Positions 34,427 to 42,781 of a stretch of 64,000 nt of DNA are shown here, one piece after another (within the stretch, counting starts at the first letter, position 1; each line of letters starts with the position of its first letter). The notes beneath the pieces are model-generated. The model ran no database searches, had not been told where the DNA came from, and saw nothing but the letters and a program-made list of their open reading frames with translations. Source of the DNA: Caldilineaceae bacterium bin34 (GTDB lineage Bacteria; Chloroflexota; Anaerolineae; Caldilineales; Caldilineaceae); NCBI GenBank assembly GCA_002238555.1, contig MPMO01000001.1:62001-126000 (forward strand), in the 5' to 3' direction. The position numbers and the translations under genes were made by a program.

Positions 34427-35854
34427 ATGGCTGAGAAAGTCACGCGCATCCTGCGCAGCGAGCGCTTAAATCAGTCCAAGTACGCCCGTCTGTCCGACCT
34501 AGCGGCGCGGTGCGGACGGGTGCGCGCGGATGCGTGGCAACGGTGCAGCGGGGTATCCACGGTCCTTCAATCCCCCTACGACATCCGCGATGCCTGGATG
34601 GCCGAGGGCTACGCCTGGCACGGGCTGCCGGCGCGGCTGGGCAAGGCCGCGCTGGCCGACGCTCTGGGCGACATCGATGCGGCGCGGGAGGCAGCCAAGG
34701 TGCCGGTCAAGCGGGCCGTGCGGCACCGCACCCGGGGCGACGACGCCGAACGCCAACGGCTGTACTCCCTACTCAAACAGAACCGTTGGACTGAGGATCC
34801 GTTCCTGCACCGGCAGATGCGGAAGTGCTGGCGCGGCGGCCGCTCCCATGCAACCAACCAGATCGTGGCCGATGCCGGCTCCTACACCACCAAGGTCTGG
34901 CACGGACGGGCCTGGGTTTACCTCCAGTGTCTGGAACGCGGCCAACGCATTGCCATTCCGCTCAAGGGCACACACCTGCCTGCCGGCACCCTGCGCATCC
35001 TCCTGCAGGACAACGGACAGGTGGCCGTCCACCATGCCGTGGACGAGGCACAGGTGTGCAGCACGCGTCCCTGCGGGGATGCCACGGTGGGCGTGGACAA
35101 AGGCTACACGGAAGTCTACACCGACAGCGACGGGAAACGCCACGGCAAGGACCTGGGCGACCTGTTGTCCGCGGAGAGCGACCGGCGCAAGGTCAAGGGC
35201 CAGCGGCGCAACCAACTGCGGGCGGTCGAGCATAAGCATCGGGCCAAGGGCCACACCCGCAAGGCCGACAATATCCAGAAGAACAACCTCGGAAACCAAA
35301 AGTGGAACCGGCGGCGGACCCTGCACCACAAACAGGTGCGCGACCACCTCTGCCAGGCGGCCCACACCGTTGTGGACAAGGCCGGCATCATTGCCTGCGA
35401 GGACCTGTCCCTGCCCATGAAGTCCGCCAAGTACCGCCATCGGGACACCAACCGTCGCCTGAACGGCTGGGTCAAGGGCGTGATGGCAGACACCCTCACC
35501 TCGATATCTCGACGCAGAGGTTCTGCGTTGGCCTTGGTCAATCCAGCCTACACATCGCAAATCGACTCCCGCACGGGCCTGTTGCAGGGCACGCGTCGCT
35601 GGGACCGGTTTTACTGTCGCGACGGGGTTGTGTTGGACGCGGACATCAATGCCGCCTGTAATATTCTGGTGAGGCTGTACGACGAGGAGATTACGTTGTA
35701 CATGCCCTACAGGGACGTACGCGCCCTGCTCGCGGAACGAACCAGGACAGCGGTGGGGGCTGCTCCACCCGGACTCGAGTTGCGGGGGCTTGCAACACGG
35801 CCCCCATCAACCGAGAGCGAATTACCCGCGCCGGTACCGAAGGGTGCCGGTTAA
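34427..35854 (+). CDS. tnpB: TnpB-family RNA-guided nuclease-like protein with degenerate zinc ribbon
   Basis: A 475-residue TnpB homologue. RuvC carboxylates are Asp224 (VGVDKGYTEV), Glu325 (ACEDLS) and Asp406 (LDADINAA), so the nuclease centre looks complete. The zinc-ribbon region at 376-406 keeps NPAYTSQ and FYC but lacks three of the four cysteines found in canonical TnpB (TSQ-D-SRTG instead of TSQ-C-xxCG). I recall the same variant from cyanobacterial and Chloroflexota relatives. The last 65 residues (ITLYMPYRDV, ELRGLATRPPSTESELP) probably exist because the reading frame overlaps the guide-RNA scaffold. The ATG chosen gives the conserved N-terminus; the upstream in-frame extension is probably non-coding. 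Confidence 0.85.
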   Translation: MAEKVTRILRSERLNQSKYARLSDLAARCGRVRADAWQRCSGVSTVLQSPYDIRDAWMAEGYAWHGLPARLGKAALADALGDIDAAREAAKVPVKRAVRHRTRGDDAERQRLYSLLKQNRWTEDPFLHRQMRKCWRGGRSHATNQIVADAGSYTTKVWHGRAWVYLQCLERGQRIAIPLKGTHLPAGTLRILLQDNGQVAVHHAVDEAQVCSTRPCGDATVGVDKGYTEVYTDSDGKRHGKDLGDLLSAESDRRKVKGQRRNQLRAVEHKHRAKGHTRKADNIQKNNLGNQKWNRRRTLHHKQVRDHLCQAAHTVVDKAGIIACEDLSLPMKSAKYRHRDTNRRLNGWVKGVMADTLTSISRRRGSALALVNPAYTSQIDSRTGLLQGTRRWDRFYCRDGVVLDADINAACNILVRLYDEEITLYMPYRDVRALLAERTRTAVGAAPPGLELRGLATRPPSTESELPAPVPKGAG

Positions 35855-35856
35855 TA
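35740..35856 (+). ncRNA. candidate omega (reRNA) guide-RNA scaffold overlapping the tnpB 3' end
   Basis: Three consecutive hairpins lie within the last codons of tnpB and the right end: GGTGG/CCACC (35752-35769), GGGGGC/GCCCCC (35784-35805) and CCGGTACC/GGTGCCGG (35831-35850, one G-T pair). In characterised IS200/IS605 elements the omega RNA spans exactly this place and the guide is taken from the flank immediately downstream. Processing and boundaries are inferred. Confidence 0.45.
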
Positions 35857-35871
35857 GGAACAGGCAACAGT

Positions 35872-36858
35872 ATGAGCAAGGCCAAGGTATTCGTGACGCG
35901 CATCATCCCTGAACCGGGCATGCAGACGGTCCGGGACGCCGTGGACGCGACGGTTTGGCCGGACGATTTGCCGCCACCCAGGGAAACCGTCCTGGAAGGG
36001 GTGAGGGGGTGCGACGGCATTCTATCCCTGCTGACCACGCCGATTGACCAGGAGATCATGGATGCCGCGGGTCCGCAGTTGAAAGTGGTAAGCAACTACG
36101 CGGTCGGATTCGACAACGTGGACACCGACACCGCGACATCCCGGAAAATGCCCGTGGGACACACGCCGGATGTGCTAACGGACACCACCGCAGATTTCGC
36201 CTTCACGTTGCTGATGGCCGCGGCCAGGCGGGTCACCGAAGGATCCCGCTATGTACTGGAAGGCAAGTGGCAAACCTGGGGACCCTCGCTGCTTCTGGGT
36301 CAGGACATCACGGGCGCCGCCTTGGGCATTGTCGGATTTGGGCGGATTGGCAAGGGCATGGCCCGCCGCGCCTCGGGTTTCGACATGGACGTCCTCTTTG
36401 CCGACGACTGGGTGGCGGCGGATGATCCGGCAGCGGTCGCCATGGGTGCTCGCAAGGTGGACCTGGATACGCTCCTTGCCGAGTCGGACTTTGTGTCTGT
36501 TCACACTCCGCTCACACCGGAAACCACGCATCTGTTCGATGCCGCGGCCTTCGCCAGGATGAAGTCCACGGCCATCCTGATCAACACCGCCCGCGGTCCG
36601 CTCGTGAATCCCGACGATCTGCATGCGGCCCTGAAATCGGGAGACATCCTCTACGCGGCCCTGGATGTCACGGAACCCGAACCGCTGCCCCCCGACAGTC
36701 CGCTGTTGGAACTCGACAACATCATTGTTGTACCGCACATCGCCAGCGCGAGCGTGGCAACTCGGGCGCGCATGTCCGAGATTGCGGCCGCCAACCTTCT
36801 TGCCGGCTTGGAAGGCAAACGCCTCCCGCACTGCGCCAACCCCGAAGTGTACGGTTAG
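35872..36858 (+). CDS. D-2-hydroxyacid dehydrogenase, glyoxylate reductase-like
   Basis: A 328-residue D-2-hydroxyacid dehydrogenase closest in pattern to glyoxylate/hydroxypyruvate reductases (GyaR/GhrB). The coenzyme loop GFGRIG is at 155-160, and the catalytic Arg241 (NTARGPLV), Glu270 and His289 (VPHIASAS) are intact. The full N-terminal substrate domain includes SNYAVGFDNVD. The ATG lies about 20 bases beyond the right end of the TnpB element, so its native promoter may have been separated by that insertion or supplied by it. It would reduce glyoxylate or hydroxypyruvate with NAD(P)H. Confidence 0.87.
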   Translation: MSKAKVFVTRIIPEPGMQTVRDAVDATVWPDDLPPPRETVLEGVRGCDGILSLLTTPIDQEIMDAAGPQLKVVSNYAVGFDNVDTDTATSRKMPVGHTPDVLTDTTADFAFTLLMAAARRVTEGSRYVLEGKWQTWGPSLLLGQDITGAALGIVGFGRIGKGMARRASGFDMDVLFADDWVAADDPAAVAMGARKVDLDTLLAESDFVSVHTPLTPETTHLFDAAAFARMKSTAILINTARGPLVNPDDLHAALKSGDILYAALDVTEPEPLPPDSPLLELDNIIVVPHIASASVATRARMSEIAAANLLAGLEGKRLPHCANPEVYG

Positions 36859-37199
36859 CCAGCCGGTGCGGCTCATCCCCTGCCACCCGGATTGACCACA
36901 GGCAACCCGGCAATTCCGCAGCGCCCGTTTGCCGCCGGGACGGAGTTCGGCACAGGGACAGCCGCGCGTCCTGGCGACCCTTGAGTTGTTGGCCCCGTGG
37001 ACAGGCCTGCTTCATGCGGTCGTGGCGCGGCCCGGCAAGTGCCGGACAACCGGCCTCGTCGCCAATGGCGTTCCGGACTGCCTGTGCGCTGCCCGGACCA
37101 AGCCAACGGGGCATGTTGATCTCCGGGAGCCAGTCGTCAGGGCCGGCGTCCGCTGGGATCGGAACTACACTGTCAACTGCCGGCGGCGCACGCTTGCGG
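36859..37199. other. 341-base convergent spacer, nothing recognised
   Basis: The space between the convergent dehydrogenase and recG genes holds open frames on both strands, but none has a ribosome site or family similarity. No hairpin with a T tract was found. Confidence 0.4.
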
Positions 37200-39650
37200 C
37201 TAGAAGGGTATTGCGGGTTGCACCGATGAATCGGATTTGTCCGGTTCCGGAAATTCGCGCGCGATCCATTCCACAACCTGGTTGTCGATCCAGGCAGCCC
37301 TGTCCAAGTCCGGCAGACCGGTCTGCCGTGTGCCCATGAGTTCGCCCGCCCCCCGCTGCTTCAAGTCGTGTTCGGCGATTTCGAAACCATTGTCCAACGA
37401 CGTCAGGAGTTCCAGTCGTTCCCGGGACTCCGGATCGCGCGTGCCACAGATCAGAACACACGTCCCGGGGTGGTTTCCCCGTCCCACCCGGCTGCGCAAC
37501 TGGTGCAGTTGGGCAAGCCCGTAGCGTTCGGCGTTTTCGATGAGCATCAACGTGGCATTGGGTACATCGATGCCAACTTCGATGACCGAGGTGGCCACCA
37601 GCACATCAATGCTCCCCTGGCGGAATCCTTCCATCGCCGCGTCCGTCTCGGGCTGGTCCATGCGCCCATGGAGCTTGGCCAACCGCAGGTCGGGGAACAC
37701 ATCGCGGGCCAGCCACTCGAACTCCGTTTCCACCGCACCCACCAATACCTCGTGCCGGTCCGCGTCGATGCGGGGATAGACAATGCAGGCCTGTCGGCCT
37801 TCCGCAACTTGCCGCCTCAGGTGACGGTGCACCTGCCGGCGATCCTCCGGTCTGCGGAGCAGGGTCCGGATTCGCAGCCGGCCGGCCGGCCGGCTGCGAA
37901 TTTCGGAGACATCGGAGAAGCCGGTCAGTATTCTGTTGAGCGAGCGCGGAATCGGAGTGGCCGACATCGATATCAGGTGTGGTGTGAGGCTCTCGGCCGC
38001 GCCATGCAGTTCGTTGGCGACGCTTTCCCGCTGGTTCACACCGAATCGGTGTTCCTCGTCGACCACCAGCAATCCAAGACGGTGGAACCGCACCTGCGAC
38101 TGCACCAAGGCTGTGGTGCCAACCACGATGCGGCTCTGGCCGTTGGCCAGCCGCGTACGGACTTCGGACTGCTCCGCCTGCGTCTGGGATCCAGCCAGAA
38201 GATCCACTTGGACCGGGTTCAATGCCCGATCGCCCTTCATGCCCCTGACCAGCGCGTCAAGCGTGTTCCGATGTTGGCGCGCCAGCAACTGCGTGGGCGC
38301 AATCATCACGGCCTGAAACCCCAGATCCGCAGTCAGAATCATGGCAGCGGCAACGACCGCGGTCTTGCCGCTGCCAGCTTCGCCGCGCAGAATGCGCCGG
38401 GCCGGAACATCGTCGCCCAAATCATCCAAGATTTCAATCACTGCCCGTTGTTGCTCATCCGTGAGCTGAAACGGCAGCGACGCGGCGTACTCGGCGATGA
38501 ACGTCGGTGGTGCTACGATGCGCGGTGCCTGCCGCTCGAGCCACGCCTTGCGGCCGGCCCGGATGCGGTCGTGCATGTCATACAGTTCCTGGAACGCCAT
38601 CCGCCGGCGCGCCCTGATCCACTCCTCCTCATCCGCAGGTTGATGGAGCATCTTGAGCGTCATCCACAGGGAAGGAAGGTCGTAGCGCTGTCGCAGGTCC
38701 CCCGACAAGGGATCGTTGAGGTTCTGGTGCAACCGCGCATCCAGGAGGCCATCAACCAGCTTGCGCACAAAACCGTTGGTCAGGCCCGCCGACAGTCGAT
38801 AAATGGGAAAGCAGGTGTGCCGGGGCATGTGCCCGCGGGCGGCCAGGTCAAGATTCTGGCGCACGGTGCGGCCGTCAATCGGTTGCATCTGGGGATTGTT
38901 GATAAAGCACCGGGTTCCCCGCTGCTCGACTTGGCCGTAAATGTGGTAGAGAGCTCCTTCATCAACCGCATTGAAGACCCATTGGTTCCACCAAATCAAC
39001 TCGACTTCCCCGGAACCGTCCACAATCCGCGCCCGGATTCCCGTCTTGCCCACATGCTTGCCGTAACGGAAACGAGCCTTGCTGCCGGTCACAACGCGTC
39101 CCATCACGGACACCGCACGTCCAGGTTCCAGTTCACTCAGTTGCAGGTTGTCGAACATCTGATACCGCCTTGGGAAAAAAAACAATAGATCCCCCAAGGT
39201 GTGGACATCCAGTTGTGCCAGCCTTTCGGCCATCGCCGGTCCTACGCCTCGGACAGCCGTGACCGGATCATCCAGACCGGAATCGGCTGCAACCAGGTCC
39301 TGCCCGGCATGTCGATCATTCATGGCCGCGTGCAGTTCATCCTCCTCTTCCTCCGCGTCCAAGTCCACCCTGCTACGGGCCGAGCCTGCGCACCAACCGC
39401 GCAGGTGCCGAAGCAGGGAAGGCCGCAAATGCTCGCAGTCGTCATACAGCCCCAACAACTCCGCAACCGTCTCAATGGCATCCGTGGCCAAATCGGTCGC
39501 CTGGGCCGCGTGGGCCCAGCTGATCCCCAACTTCCGCATGCCCCAGGGGGTACTGCGATTGGCAAATCCCTGTGCTTCTTCCAGATCGAGGACCCGCCGC
39601 AGACGCGCCAGGAGCGCCATGCCGGCCTGACTGGGCGCGTTCGCAATCAC
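37200..39650 (-). CDS. recG: ATP-dependent DNA helicase RecG
   Basis: An 816-residue RecG, the branch-migrating helicase for stalled forks and recombination intermediates. An N-terminal helical extension of about 130 residues, with an acidic patch EEEED, precedes the helix-hairpin-helix GVGPAMAERL and wedge OB domain. Helicase motifs follow: I GEAGSGKT (423-430), II DEEH (531-534), III SMSATPIPRS, V TSVIEVGIDVPNA and VI QLRSRVGRG. Motif II is DEEH rather than the usual DEQH. The start is a GTG overlapping the degV stop by four bases (GTGA), with GGAGGGAGG upstream. RecG commonly neighbours fakA and degV genes. Confidence 0.95.
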   Translation of the reverse strand: MIANAPSQAGMALLARLRRVLDLEEAQGFANRSTPWGMRKLGISWAHAAQATDLATDAIETVAELLGLYDDCEHLRPSLLRHLRGWCAGSARSRVDLDAEEEEDELHAAMNDRHAGQDLVAADSGLDDPVTAVRGVGPAMAERLAQLDVHTLGDLLFFFPRRYQMFDNLQLSELEPGRAVSVMGRVVTGSKARFRYGKHVGKTGIRARIVDGSGEVELIWWNQWVFNAVDEGALYHIYGQVEQRGTRCFINNPQMQPIDGRTVRQNLDLAARGHMPRHTCFPIYRLSAGLTNGFVRKLVDGLLDARLHQNLNDPLSGDLRQRYDLPSLWMTLKMLHQPADEEEWIRARRRMAFQELYDMHDRIRAGRKAWLERQAPRIVAPPTFIAEYAASLPFQLTDEQQRAVIEILDDLGDDVPARRILRGEAGSGKTAVVAAAMILTADLGFQAVMIAPTQLLARQHRNTLDALVRGMKGDRALNPVQVDLLAGSQTQAEQSEVRTRLANGQSRIVVGTTALVQSQVRFHRLGLLVVDEEHRFGVNQRESVANELHGAAESLTPHLISMSATPIPRSLNRILTGFSDVSEIRSRPAGRLRIRTLLRRPEDRRQVHRHLRRQVAEGRQACIVYPRIDADRHEVLVGAVETEFEWLARDVFPDLRLAKLHGRMDQPETDAAMEGFRQGSIDVLVATSVIEVGIDVPNATLMLIENAERYGLAQLHQLRSRVGRGNHPGTCVLICGTRDPESRERLELLTSLDNGFEIAEHDLKQRGAGELMGTRQTGLPDLDRAAWIDNQVVEWIAREFPEPDKSDSSVQPAIPF

Positions 39651-40489
39651 AGGCCTCCCTCCACCACCAGGACACCAACCACATTGGGTCCCAGTTGGGC
39701 CGCCAATCCGGGCGGATACGGCAGGTCCACCACACGGATCCCCGGGATTTCCCGGGGCAGGCGTTCCCGCAGGCTGGTCGCCACATCGGCATAGGCATGG
39801 TGCATGACGCCAATCTTTTCGATCTGCGTGTATTCCAGGACATGGGCGCACAGTGTGTCGGCCAACTGCTCCCGGCTGCAAACTTTCTCGATGGGGATCA
39901 GTCTGCCTTCCTCCATCGTCAACAGGGGCTTGATTCCCAACAACGATCCCAAGCGGCTCAAAGAGGCCGTGAGGCCGGTGCTTCTCTCGAGATAATGGAG
40001 GCTCTCGGTGAAGAAGGAGGCGAACAGCCGGGGAACCGTGCCGGCCACCTCCCGGGTAATCCGATTCATGCCCGAGCCCGCGGCGGCGGCCGCCGCCGCC
40101 GTCTCAACGAGGAAGCCCAGTCCCAAGGACACACTGCGCGAGTCGACGACACGTACGGAAACCCCTGCCAGATCCCTGCTCGCGCTCGCCACCACCTGAT
40201 GGATGGGACTCACCATGCAACTGCTGTGAATCGCGACGATGCTCCGGCTCTCGCGCGCCGCCAACTCAAGGGTCGCCCGCACCGCATCGGGCTTCGGCGG
40301 CACTACTTCCGGCATGGCGGCGGACGTGCGCCGTCCCGAACGGACCAGCCGGTCGAACATTGCGTCCGCCGTAAGCTCCGTATCCTCCACTTCCTGCCCA
40401 AGCAGGCGGATCCGATGCGGAATCGTGAACACCGGCAGGCCCGTCCGGAGAAAGGCGAAGCTGTCCGTGACGATCGCGGTACCTTGCAT
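39647..40489 (-). CDS. DegV family protein (fatty-acid-binding FakB-like)
   Basis: A 280-residue DegV-fold protein. The N-terminal AIVTDSFAFL has the conserved Thr-Asp-Ser, followed by the EDTELTADAMFDRLVRSG wording that forms the lipid pocket entrance. The C-terminal domain shows GIKPLLTMEEGRLIPIEKV, standard for the family. DegV/FakB proteins bind a fatty acid and present it to FakA for phosphorylation. It sits between FakA-like and recG genes, 34 bases after the former and overlapping the latter by four bases. A poly-alanine stretch near residue 133 is notable but probably helical. Confidence 0.88.
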   Translation of the reverse strand: MQGTAIVTDSFAFLRTGLPVFTIPHRIRLLGQEVEDTELTADAMFDRLVRSGRRTSAAMPEVVPPKPDAVRATLELAARESRSIVAIHSSCMVSPIHQVVASASRDLAGVSVRVVDSRSVSLGLGFLVETAAAAAAAGSGMNRITREVAGTVPRLFASFFTESLHYLERSTGLTASLSRLGSLLGIKPLLTMEEGRLIPIEKVCSREQLADTLCAHVLEYTQIEKIGVMHHAYADVATSLRERLPREIPGIRVVDLPYPPGLAAQLGPNVVGVLVVEGGL

Positions 40490-40523
40490 GAAGAAGATGT
40501 TCGACGCCGGTCAAGGACGCCTG

Positions 40524-42239
40524 CTACTCGATCGCGAACAAGTACATGTGGTTCCGTTGGCGGGTGTCCACCCACTCCAGGTCGAGGGAAGTGGCAGCAG
40601 CAACCAGCGCCTCCACGACCGCATCCTGCTCAGGCCTGGCATCGGCGCCGCGGTACACGGTCAGAAACTCCGCCTGTCCTTCCTGAACGGATGCAAACCG
40701 GGGCTGAAGATACTCCCTGAGCAGAAAGTCCACTGCATCCTCGACCCGGGTCCACCCGCCCAATACCGTCTCGCCACCAGCGAGCGCAACAAACTGGCCC
40801 TCCAACACCGGACCGCGCTCCGAACCGGAATTGCGCACGGACTTGGCCACGGAGCCGTACACGGAGGCCTCGGCTGCTTCCTGCATGCCGCCCACAACCA
40901 AATCCCGCGGTCCCCCGCTTGGTTCAAACCTGTACATCGCGGCCACGCCGGACAACACGAAGGGAGTGCCAATCACGGTCGCCGAGGCGGGGGGCAAACT
41001 AGCCACGGCAGCCTGTGCCGCCGGCAGAGCATTGCTGTGGTTGGGCAGCACAAGAACGTGGCTGCCTCCGACGGTCCGGATTGCATCCTGGAACTGACCC
41101 ACCGAGGGGTTGTAGGTATCGTTGCACTGAATTAAGCAATTGGCACCCAGCGATTCGAACAATTCTGCGAACCCCGGACCGGCCGCAACCGCGACCAGGG
41201 CCAGTTCATCGGATCGGGCCGGCTGAACCAACCGCACTGTTCCCGGATCCTGTGTCAACGCCCGGTCCTTCGCCATCGCCGCCGCCTGGGCATCCAGGTT
41301 CTCGACCACGATATCCGTGATGAAAGCACTGGCACTGCCCCATGACAACACTGCGCCCGGATCGCGCGCATGCACGTGCACCTTGACCAGTTCCTCGCTG
41401 CCTTCGACCAATCCATACTCGCCCATGGCCTGCAGTTCGGCGCGCATTTGGTCCACGGGATGAACCGGATGGTGTGCCAGGAACTGGATGTCGAAGCCGT
41501 GTTCGACAGCCGGAACTTCACCCCGGGCATAACCGGCGGGTGCTGGGGCAACCGTTTCGGTCGGCAGGTCGAATTCGGGAACCTGCACCCCCCTGAAACC
41601 CTTGAGCAGCCCTTCCAGGTAGAGTGTCAAGCCCCACCCACCAGCATCCACGACGCCGGCCTCCTTCAGGACAGGCAGGAGTTCCGGGGTGCGTTGAACC
41701 GAATCCCTGGCTTCCTCACACGCCGCGGACAACATGGCGTCGAAGCCGACCGACACAGACAGGCAGGCCACGTGCTCCGCAACATCCCGGGCCACGGTTA
41801 ACACCGTGCCTTCCCGCGGTTCGGCCACGGCGGACTGCGACTTTCCGGCTCCCGCCGCGAACGCCTTCTGCAACACGGCGGCATCCAAACGGCCGGCCGA
41901 TGTCACCTCCGCGGCAAAGCCGGCCATGAACTGGCTAAGGATGACACCGGAATTGCCCCTTGATCCGGCCAGGGCGCCTTGCGCTGCCCGGGACCAAATG
42001 GCCTGGGCGTCGTCTGGATCCGAACCGCCCACAGCCTCCACGACCGCCTGCAACGTCAGCGTCAAGTTGGTGCCGGTATCGCCGTCGGGGACCGGAAACA
42101 CGTTCTCGCGGTTCAACTGCTCCCGGTGCCGCGCAACCCAAGCGGTGGCCGCACCAAGCATGCGGACGGCCACGTCGCGGGATACAGGTCCTGTCTGGGA
42201 TTGCACGGGGGTATCACTGAATTCGCACCGAACAGGCAA
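40524..42239 (-). CDS. fakA: DAK2-domain kinase, fatty acid kinase FakA-like
   Basis: A 571-residue (from TTG) FakA homologue. The N-terminal DhaL-like ATP domain carries VFPVPDGDTGTN, whose aspartates bind Mg-ATP, and GSRGNSGVILSQ. A middle domain has EHGFDIQFLAH, resembling the substrate-contact histidine region. The C-terminal DegV-related domain begins near residue 330. FakA phosphorylates FakB-bound fatty acids for incorporation into lipids. A GTG at 42206 is an alternative start; neither candidate has a strong ribosome site. A consensus TATAAT 45 bases upstream suggests a short leader. It is the first gene of the fakA-degV-recG unit. Confidence 0.88.
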   Translation of the reverse strand: MPVRCEFSDTPVQSQTGPVSRDVAVRMLGAATAWVARHREQLNRENVFPVPDGDTGTNLTLTLQAVVEAVGGSDPDDAQAIWSRAAQGALAGSRGNSGVILSQFMAGFAAEVTSAGRLDAAVLQKAFAAGAGKSQSAVAEPREGTVLTVARDVAEHVACLSVSVGFDAMLSAACEEARDSVQRTPELLPVLKEAGVVDAGGWGLTLYLEGLLKGFRGVQVPEFDLPTETVAPAPAGYARGEVPAVEHGFDIQFLAHHPVHPVDQMRAELQAMGEYGLVEGSEELVKVHVHARDPGAVLSWGSASAFITDIVVENLDAQAAAMAKDRALTQDPGTVRLVQPARSDELALVAVAAGPGFAELFESLGANCLIQCNDTYNPSVGQFQDAIRTVGGSHVLVLPNHSNALPAAQAAVASLPPASATVIGTPFVLSGVAAMYRFEPSGGPRDLVVGGMQEAAEASVYGSVAKSVRNSGSERGPVLEGQFVALAGGETVLGGWTRVEDAVDFLLREYLQPRFASVQEGQAEFLTVYRGADARPEQDAVVEALVAAATSLDLEWVDTRQRNHMYLFAIE

Positions 42240-42283
42240 GGCCCGCCAAGCCGGGCGGCGGGGACATCGTGCCCTGAGTGGGA

Positions 42284-42289
42284 ATTATA
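42284..42289 (-). promoter_or_regulatory. -10 element for the fakA-degV-recG operon
   Basis: On the minus strand TATAAT stands 44 bases before the fakA start, but no convincing -35 is found at the right distance. The rest of the divergent 42240-42604 spacer must hold the rpmB promoter, which I cannot place. Confidence 0.45.
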
Positions 42290-42604
42290 GACATTCGGAT
42301 CCGGTTGCCCCCGGTGTGCGGTTGTCCCCGGTACGGCACCGGGTTCGAAAACCGCGGATTTGGTCCCCAGATCTCGGCCAACACTCTCGCGACCGGCCGG
42401 CCGCAAGCCAACCTCCGCAACCAACAGGGCGAGATCATCCCGGCAGCCTCAACAATAGGCCACACACGCTTGCCACTGTCGTGGCTGGGCCAAACCTCCG
42501 CCCAAAAGGGAGAGTTGGAGTAGACTGTCTGCCTGCCTCCTACGCGTCCACGCGGCGCACACACGGATAGGGAACACGTTCGGGACTGTCGAGAGGAAGT
42601 CACC

Positions 42605-42781
42605 ATGCCAAAGTGCGACAACTGTGCCAAAGGCCCCCTGTACGGCAACAACAGGCCGTGGTCGAACAAGGCGACCCGAAGGCACTGGCACCCCAACATT
42701 CAAAAGATCAAGGTGATGGAGAACGGCCGCAAGGTGTCCAAGCGGCTGTGCACCTCCTGCATCAAGTCCCTGAGCCGTTAA
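42605..42781 (+). CDS. rpmB: 50S ribosomal protein bL28
   Basis: A 58-residue bL28 of the large ribosomal subunit. [15 protein letters not shown] carries the first Cys-x2-Cys pair and LCTSCIKSL near the end carries the second, so this is the zinc-binding form. HPNIQK and the basic GRKVSKRL stretch are typical. GAGAGGAA lies about six bases before the ATG. It is monocistronic here, and its stop codon overlaps the stop codon of rlmN on the other strand through the shared palindrome TTAA. Confidence 0.95.
   Translation: MPKCDNCAKGPLYGNNRPWSNKATRRHWHPNIQKIKVMENGRKVSKRLCTSCIKSLSR

Larger units (their letters stand above)
34250..35856 (+). mobile_element. IS200/IS605-like element carrying tnpB only
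   Basis: The element holds one gene, a TnpB-type nuclease, and no Y1 or serine transposase, so it would need a TnpA in trans. The right end is placed just after the hairpin at 35831-35850. The left end is uncertain; candidate subterminal pairing is TCAACC (34302-34307) with GGTTGA (34335-34340). No terminal inverted repeats or target duplication are expected for this type and none are obvious. It lies between gltA plus an uncharacterised frame and a dehydrogenase gene whose ATG starts about 20 bases beyond the right end. Confidence 0.6.

Noticed and set aside
39651..39881. Longer RecG start inside degV
   Set aside because: The extra 77 codons are an out-of-frame reading of degV; the GTG at 39650 with GGAGGGAGG and a GTGA overlap explains the start.
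42325..42370. tRNA-like GGGTTCGAAAACC in the fakA-rpmB spacer
   Set aside because: The T-arm does not pair properly and no acceptor stem, D-arm or anticodon arm can be drawn.
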